From the NCBI GenBank assembly GCA_001462255.1, contig LIUJ01000101.1, positions 12,452-52,871 of the forward strand: a stretch of DNA of 40,420 bases. Reading direction: 5' to 3'. Position 1 is the stretch's first letter. Each line of letters starts with the position of its first letter. Source of the stretch: Fibrobacteria bacterium GUT77. GTDB lineage: Bacteria > Fibrobacterota > Chitinivibrionia > Chitinivibrionales > Chitinispirillaceae. Made by a program: the position numbers and the translations under genes. A model generated the notes under the pieces. That model worked only from the letters and a program-made list of their open reading frames with translations. It was not told the origin of the DNA and searched no databases. Shown here piece by piece: positions 33,441 to 39,661 of the stretch.

Positions 33441-33512
33441 AGCGGGCAATGCGACTCGAACGCACAACATCCACCTTGGAAGGGTGGAGCTCTACCATTG
33501 AGCTATGCCCGC
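33441..33512 (-). tRNA. trnG: tRNA-Gly (anticodon UCC)
   Basis: The cloverleaf has acceptor GCGGGCA/TGCCCGC, anticodon stem CCACC/GGTGG with loop CTTCCAA (TCC), and T-loop GTTCGAGTC. No 3' CCA is encoded. It lies between tRNA-Tyr and tRNA-Thr(GGU), as glyT does in E. coli. Confidence 0.97.
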
Positions 33513-33525
33513 GAACCGATTTTTA

Positions 33526-33608
33526 TGGGCAGGGGTGGTTTCGAACCACCGTAGGCCGGAGCCAATGGATTTACAGTCCATCCCCTTTAACCACTCGGGC
33601 ACCTACCC
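33526..33608 (-). tRNA. trnY: tRNA-Tyr (anticodon GUA)
   Basis: This 83-base class II tRNA has acceptor GGGTAGG/CCTGCCC, anticodon loop CTGTAAA (GTA), a long variable arm, and T-loop GTTCGAAAC. No 3' CCA is encoded. It lies between the two tRNAs Thr(UGU) and Gly, as tyrU does in E. coli. Confidence 0.97.
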
Positions 33609-33623
33609 TAAAAACTCTTCAAG

Positions 33624-33696
33624 AGCCGGTAGAGGGATTCAAACCCCCGACCGTTCGATTACAAGTCGAATGCTCTATCAACTGAGCTATACCGGC
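33624..33696 (-). tRNA. trnT: tRNA-Thr (anticodon UGU)
   Basis: The cloverleaf has acceptor GCCGGTA/TACCGGC, anticodon stem TTCGA/TCGAA with loop CTTGTAA (TGT), and T-loop TTTGAAT. No 3' CCA is encoded. It is the first tRNA of the cluster, preceded by the palindrome AAAAAGCGCTTTTT (33700-33713). Confidence 0.97.
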
Positions 33697-33730
33697 GAAA
33701 AAGCGCTTTTTTAGACAAAGTTTGATTAAA

Positions 33731-33757
33731 ATAATATCTTGGTAAAGGTAAAGTCAA
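33731..33757 (-). promoter_or_regulatory. Probable promoter of the tRNA-tuf operon
   Basis: On the minus strand TTGACT (33757-33752) lies 15 bases before TATTAT (33736-33731), within TTTGACTTTA then TATTATTTTAA. It lies about 35 bases before tRNA-Thr(UGU) and after the clpP stop codon. The AT-only palindrome upstream (33758-33778) may serve as an UP element or a weak clpP terminator. Confidence 0.5.
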
Positions 33758-33799
33758 ATTTTTTTTAAAAAAATTTAACCGGCAAACGCAACTCGCCCC

Positions 33800-34384
33800 C
33801 TATGCCGTTACCTCGTCTACAATACCGTACTCTTTGGCCTCGGCGGCCGACATGAAGTAGTCTCGGTCGGTATCCTCCGTGATCTTTTGTAGCGTCTGGC
33901 CTGTGTGCGCGGCGAGTATCTTGTTTAGGTTTTCCCTGGTACGGAGCATTTCCTCAGCCTGAATCTGGATGTCGCTGGCCGGCCCGTACATATTGCCGGA
34001 GATGAGCGGCTGATGAATAAGCACCCGCGCGTGCTCCCAGGCAAATCGCTTGCCCTTAGCTCCCGCGCACAGAAGCACGGCGCCCATACTGGCGGCCTGC
34101 CCCATTACAACCGTAGATACGTCGCTCTTGGCGCGGCACATGGCGTCATAGATCGCGAGACCGGAGGAGATAACGCCTCCCGGACTATTTATATAGAGTG
34201 TAATGTCCCCGCTACCCGCCCCGTCAAGAAAGAGTATCTTTTTCACGATCTCCTCGGCGGACTCGTCGCAGACCTCGCCCCAAAGAAACACCTCGCGGCG
34301 GCTCAAAAACTGCTCCTCCATCTCGGCGCCCACTAAGGCCGCCCGCATGGATGACAAAAAATCGGGGTCTTTGGCTCTGCTCAT
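33800..34384 (-). CDS. clpP: ATP-dependent Clp protease proteolytic subunit
   Basis: This 194-residue serine protease has Ser99 in M-G-Q-A-A-S-M-G-A, His124 in V-L-I-H-Q-P, and Asp171 in E-D-T-D-R-D as the triad, with Y-I-N-S-P-G-G near 64-70 for the oxyanion region. It forms the tetradecameric chamber that degrades substrates unfolded by ClpX or ClpA. There is no obvious propeptide. The ATG at 34384 has only a weak ribosome site; a Met 12 codons later is possible. It stands alone, without clpX or tig, between the flagellar block and the tRNAs. Confidence 0.96.
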   Translation of the reverse strand: MSRAKDPDFLSSMRAALVGAEMEEQFLSRREVFLWGEVCDESAEEIVKKILFLDGAGSGDITLYINSPGGVISSGLAIYDAMCRAKSDVSTVVMGQAASMGAVLLCAGAKGKRFAWEHARVLIHQPLISGNMYGPASDIQIQAEEMLRTRENLNKILAAHTGQTLQKITEDTDRDYFMSAAEAKEYGIVDEVTA

Positions 34385-34443
34385 TTTTAGGTACCGTTTT
34401 GTCCCTTATTACCTATTAATAACATATCGTTACATAGCCGGTC

Positions 34444-34472
34444 TCTATAATAATTAACCGTTTATGTTTCAA
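34444..34472 (-). promoter_or_regulatory. Promoter upstream of clpP
   Basis: On the minus strand TTGAAA (34472-34467) and TATAGA (34449-34444) are separated by 17 bases. The leader is about 52 bases to the clpP start. It suggests that clpP is transcribed separately from the flagellar genes. Confidence 0.55.
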
Positions 34473-34541
34473 TTACGCGGCGGGCTACCCCCCCAAATCG
34501 TTCCGTAATTTTAAGACGGAATTAAGAATATAATATTTGGG

Positions 34542-34585
34542 ATTGCGGCGGCGCAATAGATTTTTTTTATTTTTTTTATTTTTTT
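34542..34585 (+). terminator. Terminator-shaped element facing the plus strand
   Basis: ATTGCG, loop GCGG and CGCAAT form a 6-base stem, followed on the plus strand by AGA and a long T-rich tract (34561-34585) broken by single A. There is no plus-strand gene in front of it. It would stop antisense transcription before it enters the HDOD gene, or it may be incidental to an AT-rich gap. Confidence 0.35.
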
Positions 34586-34616
34586 ACGGTCAAGGCATCA
34601 TTATACTTTTTTACCG

Positions 34617-35516
34617 CTATATTTCATTAACAGTCATAGAATAAGCCTCCGACCCCCTATACTCCGCCAAAAAATCCGCCCGTAACCGCTCCATATCGCT
34701 CTCATCCACCGGAATATCCGCGCTGTCGAAGATTTGCCACAAGCGCTCGTCGTACTTTGGGCAAACTTTTCTGCCGGAATCGCCTATCTTCGTTATGTGG
34801 CATAACTTGTCGGCCACCGTCACCGTGGCCACGAAGGCGGGCTCGACCTTGGCCTCCCACGGGGCGTGGTGGTATTTTACTGCGTCGCAAATAATGGGCG
34901 GAAGGTTCCAGTTTTCGGCCAGCCACGCGCCCACGTACCCGTGCCCCACGCCGAGTATCTCGCTCTCCGCCCTATCCAAATCGTAGTCTTCGGTCTGCGC
35001 CGTTTTTAAAACTTCGACCAACTCCGCGCCGAAGTAGCGGTTAAGCATCATCTTCCCCATGTCGTGCAGGAGACCGGCCACGAATGCCTCGCCGGCATAG
35101 CGCGAGGCGTAGCTTTTGGAGAGCATGCGGGCGGCCACCCCGCAGGCGGCGCTATGCTCCCAAAATTTCACGGGGTCAATACCCGTCGCCGCCGGGCCTG
35201 CGCCCTTGAACGTATCAAACACGGAGAGCCACAAACCCATATCCTTCACCGCGCCGAATCCCATCACCGCGATGGCCATGTTGACGGTGGAGATCTCCCG
35301 CTGGTACCCGTAGTAGGAGGCGTTCGCCCGCTTCAACAGGCGCGCCGTCAGCGCCGCGTCGGTGGAAATGAGGCGCGCCAGCGTGTCGGCGGAGGTGTTT
35401 CGATCGTCTATCATACCAATCATCTTGGAAACCACGGTAGGCAACGTGGGCAAGTCGCCTACACCCTGGGCCACCTTCTTTATGCGCTCCGTGTCGATTC
35501 TTCTTGATTCGTTCAT
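34617..35516 (-). CDS. HDOD/HD-domain signalling protein
   Basis: This 299-residue protein matches the HDOD family: L-P-T-L-P-T-V-V-S-K-M near residue 22, D-A-A-L-T-A-R-L-L-K-R-A-N around 53-65, then a helical core. It keeps an HD pair at 151-152 in G-L-L-H-D-M-G-K, with later His in G-H-G-Y-V and K-Y-H-H, more metal-site residues than many HDOD proteins have. HDOD proteins act in signalling and motility control, usually without a known enzyme activity. Placement after fliA suggests a role in flagellar control, which is inference. The ATG has a weak ribosome site, and two hairpins lie in its leader. Confidence 0.85.
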   Translation of the reverse strand: MNESRRIDTERIKKVAQGVGDLPTLPTVVSKMIGMIDDRNTSADTLARLISTDAALTARLLKRANASYYGYQREISTVNMAIAVMGFGAVKDMGLWLSVFDTFKGAGPAATGIDPVKFWEHSAACGVAARMLSKSYASRYAGEAFVAGLLHDMGKMMLNRYFGAELVEVLKTAQTEDYDLDRAESEILGVGHGYVGAWLAENWNLPPIICDAVKYHHAPWEAKVEPAFVATVTVADKLCHITKIGDSGRKVCPKYDERLWQIFDSADIPVDESDMERLRADFLAEYRGSEAYSMTVNEI

Positions 35517-35552
35517 ATTGTCATTATCGTCGCGATTTTATTTGTAATTACG

Positions 35553-35580
35553 GTAGGGAATGAAATTTTTCAGCCCCTAC
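35553..35580. repeat. Imperfect hairpin in the HDOD gene leader
   Basis: GTAGGG-aa-TGAAA on one side pairs with TTTCA-gc-CCCTAC on the other, giving a broken stem of 11 base pairs. It lies 37-64 bases before the HDOD start codon and could act as an mRNA structure or an operator. Confidence 0.45.
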
Positions 35581-35613
35581 TACATTAAATACCGATGTGA
35601 TTGTTTTTTATCA

Positions 35614-35655
35614 AGACAGTTTCAAATTTTGTGTAAACCGATTTTGAAACTGTCT
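35614..35655. repeat. Perfect 13-bp inverted repeat with a dispersed motif
   Basis: AGACAGTTTCAAA (35614-35626) and TTTGAAACTGTCT (35643-35655) flank a 16-base loop. On the plus strand the stem is followed by CTTTTT, as in a terminator; on the minus strand it lies between the small gene after fliA and the HDOD gene. A close relative of the same sequence recurs at 39611-39637. Confidence 0.75.
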
Positions 35656-35666
35656 CTTTTTATCGT

Positions 35667-36002
35667 TTACGCCTCTAAATCTATTAATCGACCGTTGTCA
35701 AGCATTCTGACGGCGACATCCGCCTCTACGTCCACTGTCTCCGCAACACCGTCGTCCTCGTCGGGCAATCCGTTTTTTCTCTTCCTTGACCGCCGCTTCT
35801 CCTCCTTGTGATCCTTGGGGTCGACCGTTTTGCCGTCCGTAGCCTCCGCCTCGTTGGCCGTCCGTAGGTGTATGTCCAAGTGGTCGCGGTTCAAGTCGGC
35901 GTTTTGGGCCTGGTGCGCCATAGGCACGCGGTGAGCGTCGGCTTGGTGCGTGGCGGCTTGCGGGAGGTTTACTACGGGAATGTTGACGTTTACGCTGTTC
36001 AT
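35667..36002 (-). CDS. Unrecognised small protein following fliA
   Basis: This frame encodes 111 residues and starts 12 bases after the fliA stop, with AAGGA eight bases before the ATG. It begins MNSVNVNIPVVNLPQA, has a His/Ala-rich first half, a cluster of Lys/Arg around residues 67-77, and an acidic end (V-D-V-E-A-D-V-A-V-R-M-L-D-N-G-R). There is no signal peptide or membrane helix. I recognise no family. A competing frame (35698-36024) is Arg-rich and looks like a shadow. Its position suggests a partner or regulator of flagellar genes, which is inference. Confidence 0.7.
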   Translation of the reverse strand: MNSVNVNIPVVNLPQAATHQADAHRVPMAHQAQNADLNRDHLDIHLRTANEAEATDGKTVDPKDHKEEKRRSRKRKNGLPDEDDGVAETVDVEADVAVRMLDNGRLIDLEA

Positions 36003-36013
36003 CGTCGATATCC

Positions 36014-36784
36014 TTATTCATCATCCATGAACTTTTGAAGCAATCGAGCCCTTAGTTTCATCATGGCTTTTGAGTGTATTTGGCTCACACGGCTTTCCGT
36101 CAGGTTAAGTACCACGCCTATCTCTTTTAAGGTCAGCTCCTCGTAGTGGTATAAGGCCACCACCACGCGCTCGCTTTCCGGCAGACCCACTATCGCGTCT
36201 TTTAGAATCTCTTTAAGCTCGTCGACCCCCATTTCTTTTAGGGGATTCGCGCTTTCGACGTCCTCCACTTGGTCGATCATTCGCACTTCTTTCGCGTCGG
36301 AGAAGGCGTCGCTCGTCGTTTCATCCAAGGAGACTATGGTGGCGGGCGTTACCTCCGCGAGTATCTGCTCGTACTCCTCCATGGACACGCCGAGTTCGTC
36401 GCAGACCTCGTCGTCGTAGGGGGCGCGGCCTAAGGCGTTTTCCATACGCGTGAACGTCCGCTGGAGATCTCGCGCCTTCTGCCTCACGGAGCGCGGCACC
36501 CAATCGAGCGCCCGCAACTCGTCGAGAATGGCCCCGCGTATCTTGTGGCCGGCGTAGGTCTCGAACTTAAAGCCGCGTTCCGGCTCAAAGGTATCCACCG
36601 CCTTTATAAGGCCAAGTATCCCGGCGCCGTACAAATCGTCGCGATCAACGGACGGCGGCAGGTTTATGGCAAGCCGTTGGGTGGTATACTTTACCAAGTG
36701 GGAATACTCCACAAGCAGCTTGTCCTTAGCCGCTTGGGATCCGGTTTCTTTAAACTCGCGCCATAAATTTTCCAGTTCCAGCAT
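36014..36784 (-). CDS. fliA: RNA polymerase sigma-28 factor (FliA/WhiG type)
   Basis: This 256-residue sigma factor has region 2 with D-D-L-Y-G-A-G-I-L-G-L-I-K-A-V-D and F-E-T-Y-A-G-H-K-I-R-G-A-I-L-D-E-L-R-A-L-D-W-V-P-R-S-V-R, the FliA/WhiG hallmark. Region 3 follows, and region 4 with L-P-E-S-E-R-V-V-V-A-L-Y-H-Y-E-E-L-T-L-K-E-I-G and the helix-turn-helix L-T-E-S-R-V-S-Q-I-H-S. It directs core polymerase to late flagellar and chemotaxis promoters. AGGAG precedes the ATG. It belongs to the flhF-flhG operon. Confidence 0.95.
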   Translation of the reverse strand: MLELENLWREFKETGSQAAKDKLLVEYSHLVKYTTQRLAINLPPSVDRDDLYGAGILGLIKAVDTFEPERGFKFETYAGHKIRGAILDELRALDWVPRSVRQKARDLQRTFTRMENALGRAPYDDEVCDELGVSMEEYEQILAEVTPATIVSLDETTSDAFSDAKEVRMIDQVEDVESANPLKEMGVDELKEILKDAIVGLPESERVVVALYHYEELTLKEIGVVLNLTESRVSQIHSKAMMKLRARLLQKFMDDE

Positions 36785-36818
36785 CCTTGCTCCTGAAAGT
36801 CAAAATCAAAAAAAATTA

Positions 36819-37271
36819 TCAATCCTCGTGCTTCTTTATCCTCGCCGACTTCGTCTTTACAATAGTATCGTTTCTTGGGTCTATTTGTATGATATTCCCG
36901 TCCATATCATAGTTTAGCCGTTGTTGGTACAGGTATATGCGCTGTAATATGCCGCCGTCTATCAGGTGGGTTTGGTCTACGGGGATGTCCGTTACCAAAC
37001 CTTTTAGGAATATATTGCCTATGATAAGGCCGGCTATCCAAAACAACAGGGCGGCGCAAAAGCCTTTTATCGCGGCTATCATTATCATCTTGGTATCCGA
37101 GTAGTCGTCATAGTCGTAGCTTAGCAAAAACATTACAATAAAAGCACAGGCGCCCAAGAAGAAGGCGGAGCGCTTCGTCCACAGCACCATTGCTGCGGCC
37201 TTGTCGGGCAGTTCGTCCTCTTCCTCTTCGTCGTCGTCGTCGTCGTCGTCGTCTTCGTCGTCATACGTCAT
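36819..37271 (-). CDS. Two-helix membrane protein with an Asp/Glu-rich N-terminus
   Basis: This 150-residue protein begins with an almost pure Asp/Glu stretch (residues 4-20), followed by two hydrophobic segments (about 35-50 and 65-88) and a soluble C-terminal part of about 60 residues. The ATG overlaps the flhG stop as ATGA, with GGAGG six bases upstream, so it is co-translated with flhG. I recognise no family. Position between flhG and fliA suggests a flagella-linked membrane factor, which is inference. Confidence 0.85.
   Translation of the reverse strand: MTYDDEDDDDDDDDEEEEDELPDKAAAMVLWTKRSAFFLGACAFIVMFLLSYDYDDYSDTKMIMIAAIKGFCAALLFWIAGLIIGNIFLKGLVTDIPVDQTHLIDGGILQRIYLYQQRLNYDMDGNIIQIDPRNDTIVKTKSARIKKHED
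37228..37262. repeat. Trinucleotide repeat (GAC)n coding poly-Asp
   Basis: Eight perfect TCG units, then TCT, TCG, TCG and TCA, on the plus strand; on the coding strand these are GAC codons for the poly-Asp run at residues 4-14 of the membrane protein. Slippage would change the length of the acidic run in whole codons without a frameshift. Confidence 0.85.
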
Positions 37272-38146
37272 GACGTACCTCCAAAGAATTTGCTGAAGAA
37301 TCCGCCGCGCGCCGCGGTCTGCGACTGGTGGCCGCCCAACCGCTTGGCGAGCGCGGCTACCGTTTTATAGAAGTTTACACCCTCGCCGCCGGCCAAATGC
37401 AACTGCTTGCGGCCAAGGCGCAACACCTCGCGCTCATTAATTAATATAGCATATAACCGGATAGGTTTCTTCAAAAATTTTTCAACCATCATCCGCAACA
37501 TTTCAAACGCCTCGCGCCCCTCCCCCTCGTTGCCCGCCATATTGACCACAACGGCCACGTTTGTGTTGCCCTTTTCGTAGAGCACTTTCACCATAGCGTA
37601 GGCGTCGGCCATGGAAGACGGGTCGGGGGTCATAACCAAAAGTACCAAGTCGGCGTGACGCGCGAAACCCGTTACTGTGTTGCCGATGCCGGCTCCGGTG
37701 TCCATTATCAAAAAGTCGTAATTTTCCTCAAGCCCCATAAAATCGTTGCGCAATCGCTCAAAACGCCCCATATCTATATTCGACAACTGCTCAAATCCCG
37801 AAGCTCCCGGCGCCAAAAACATATTAGGCGCAGCCTCCACCACTATGTCGCCTATAGCGCACTTCCCCGCAACGACGTGCGCTATATTGAACCGCGGCGC
37901 GATACCGAGCAGTATCTGTATGTTGGCCAAACCGAGATCGACGTCCATCAACAATACCCGCTTGTCCAATTTGGCCAAACTCGCCCCAAGCACGAGCGAC
38001 AACGTAGTCTTCCCCACACCGCCCTTGCCGCTCGTTACGGCGATGCTCTTGCACCTGCCCTGACGACGCGCCGAAGAGACCGACGCCGACGCGCCCGCCC
38101 CCCTCTCGCGAACCATCTCCCGCAACCTCTCCGCCTGATCGCTCAC
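37268..38146 (-). CDS. flhG: Flagellar number regulator FlhG, MinD/ParA-like ATPase
   Basis: The 292-residue protein has the deviant Walker A S-G-K-G-G-V-G-K-T-T (residues 39-48), D-V-D-L-G-L-A-N-I-Q (Walker A' region), and the switch D-T-G-A-G-I-G. FlhG controls number and placement of flagella and stimulates FlhF GTPase. The longer frame upstream overlaps flhF; I chose the GTG at 38146 because it overlaps the flhF stop as GTGA and has GGAGGGG at proper distance. A C-terminal tail rich in Gly/Phe (F-F-S-K-F-F-G-G) may be a short membrane anchor. Confidence 0.93.
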   Translation of the reverse strand: MSDQAERLREMVRERGAGASASVSSARRQGRCKSIAVTSGKGGVGKTTLSLVLGASLAKLDKRVLLMDVDLGLANIQILLGIAPRFNIAHVVAGKCAIGDIVVEAAPNMFLAPGASGFEQLSNIDMGRFERLRNDFMGLEENYDFLIMDTGAGIGNTVTGFARHADLVLLVMTPDPSSMADAYAMVKVLYEKGNTNVAVVVNMAGNEGEGREAFEMLRMMVEKFLKKPIRLYAILINEREVLRLGRKQLHLAGGEGVNFYKTVAALAKRLGGHQSQTAARGGFFSKFFGGTS

Positions 38147-39558
38147 CTCGCACGCCCCTCCATAAGCCACTTGACGAAATTACCGGCCTGCGCAAGCACT
38201 ATATCGTCCGGCACGCTCTGCCCCACCGTAAAATAAGATACCGGTATCCCCAAATCGCTCACGACGTTGAAGATATTGCCAAGCCGCGTCGTTTCGTCCA
38301 ACTTCGTAAAGAGCAACCTGTTAACCTTTATATTTCGGTAACGGTGCACCATGTCGAGCAAATCGGAATCCTTTGTAGTGGCGCTCAAAACAAGGTGCGT
38401 CTCGTCCGGACGCAAAACGTCTATAAGCAACCGCAACTCCTCCATGTGCTCCTTGTCCCGCTGGCTCCTCCCGGCGTTGTCAACGAATATAACGTCGCTG
38501 TCCTCGCACTCGGCAAGCGCCCCCGGCACCTCGTCCGGCGAAAACACAATCTGCAATCCCACGTTCACTATATCCGCAAAGGCGCGTATCTGCTCAATGG
38601 CCGCTATCCTATACGTATCTGCGGTGATGATCGACACCTTCTTGCTCTTATTCATGCAACAGTACGCGGCCAGCTTCGCGAGTGTGGTAGTCTTGCCCGA
38701 CCCGGTAGGCCCCACAAACGCCACTACCAGCGGGCTGTCCTTCTTAAGTTTGAGCGGCCCCGAAACGGGGAACTGCTCACTAAGCGCGTTTATGAGCTTT
38801 TCCTCCAGTTCCGCGTCCGTTATCTGCAACCCGCCGCGTATGGAATTGACCAACTTTCCGGCAATCTCCGGCTTGACCTCCGCGTCGGTCAGCCTCTTAA
38901 CAAACGCGTTCCACTCCATATCGCCCGCGGTTGTAACGCCGGTCTCATCCCTCTGTGCGCTCAAAATACGCGGCGACGCGGAGGTTAGCACGCTTTTTAC
39001 AAGATCCTTAAGCTCGCGGACATCGGCCTTAAGGTCGGCGATCTCGTCGGGTGTACGCTTGCCGACGTTCGAGAAGCGGTTAGGCGGCGATTGCGGCTGG
39101 GCTCCCTGACCGGACTGGGCAAACTGCGGCTCCGGCGGTCTGGCAGGTTGCCGCGGCGGGAAGTACGGGCGCACGTTCTGCGGTAGCGTAAGCGGCTCCG
39201 CCTGCTCCTGCGACATTGACGACATCTGTTGCATCGGTTGGATCGGGTCGGCGGCGAGCGGCGACTGTGTCCGCGGACGCCCGTAGAGGCCCGGGTCGCC
39301 GGGCATCGCGCCGCCGCCGTCGCCTAAGCGCAACGGGGCGAAATCAGGCGGGCGCTTACCGCCGAGCCCAAGCGCCTGCGCGTCGTCGTCTTCCACACCG
39401 GCCGTCACCTCAATCTCTTCGGACCCCGAACCCAAACCGAACAGACCGCCCTTCTGCAACTTAGTGGTCTTGAGGATCATAGCGTCCTCCCCAAGCTCCG
39501 CCTTGATCTGCAGAAGCGCCTCTTTCATGCTCTTCGCCGTGTACTTTTTTATGCGCAT
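38143..39558 (-). CDS. flhF: Flagellar biosynthesis GTPase FlhF
   Basis: The 471-residue SRP-type GTPase has an N-terminal basic domain (M-R-I-K-K-Y-T-A-K-S-M-K-E-A), a Pro/Gln-rich linker (about 85-180), and the NG domain. The P-loop G-P-T-G-S-G-K-T is near 282-289, then D-T-Y-R-I-A-A-I-E-Q and T-K-L-D-E-T. G3 near 360 reads D-N-A-G-R-S in place of the usual D-T-A-G-R. FlhF sets the flagellar position at the membrane with FlhG as its partner. I chose the ATG at 39558, nine bases after AAGG, over a GTG two codons upstream. Confidence 0.95.
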   Translation of the reverse strand: MRIKKYTAKSMKEALLQIKAELGEDAMILKTTKLQKGGLFGLGSGSEEIEVTAGVEDDDAQALGLGGKRPPDFAPLRLGDGGGAMPGDPGLYGRPRTQSPLAADPIQPMQQMSSMSQEQAEPLTLPQNVRPYFPPRQPARPPEPQFAQSGQGAQPQSPPNRFSNVGKRTPDEIADLKADVRELKDLVKSVLTSASPRILSAQRDETGVTTAGDMEWNAFVKRLTDAEVKPEIAGKLVNSIRGGLQITDAELEEKLINALSEQFPVSGPLKLKKDSPLVVAFVGPTGSGKTTTLAKLAAYCCMNKSKKVSIITADTYRIAAIEQIRAFADIVNVGLQIVFSPDEVPGALAECEDSDVIFVDNAGRSQRDKEHMEELRLLIDVLRPDETHLVLSATTKDSDLLDMVHRYRNIKVNRLLFTKLDETTRLGNIFNVVSDLGIPVSYFTVGQSVPDDIVLAQAGNFVKWLMEGRAR

Positions 39559-39610
39559 TAACACTAACCTTTTTATTTAAAGTCAAATTATCCGTCTAAC
39601 AAAAACCAAC

Positions 39611-39637
39611 GTTTACGCAAATTTTGAAACAGTCTCT
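39611..39637. repeat. Second copy of the dispersed GAAAC-GTCT motif
   Basis: GTTTACGCAAATTTTGAAAC followed by AGTCTCT matches the reverse complement of the left arm of the inverted repeat at 35614-35640 with about three differences over 25 bases. It lies in the flhA-flhF gap, between the flhA stop and the flhF start. Confidence 0.65.
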
Positions 39638-39661
39638 TAAAATCACCGTTCAGACAATGTT

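Noticed and set aside
35698..36024. A 108-codon minus frame overlapping the small gene after fliA
   Set aside because: It is very Arg/Gly-rich and low in other residues, as expected from a shadow frame. The competing frame at 35667-36002 has a better start and a more protein-like composition.
37201..37262. Repeats as a possible CRISPR or tandem array
   Set aside because: The only tandem repeat is a coding trinucleotide tract. No spaced direct repeats were seen anywhere in the window.
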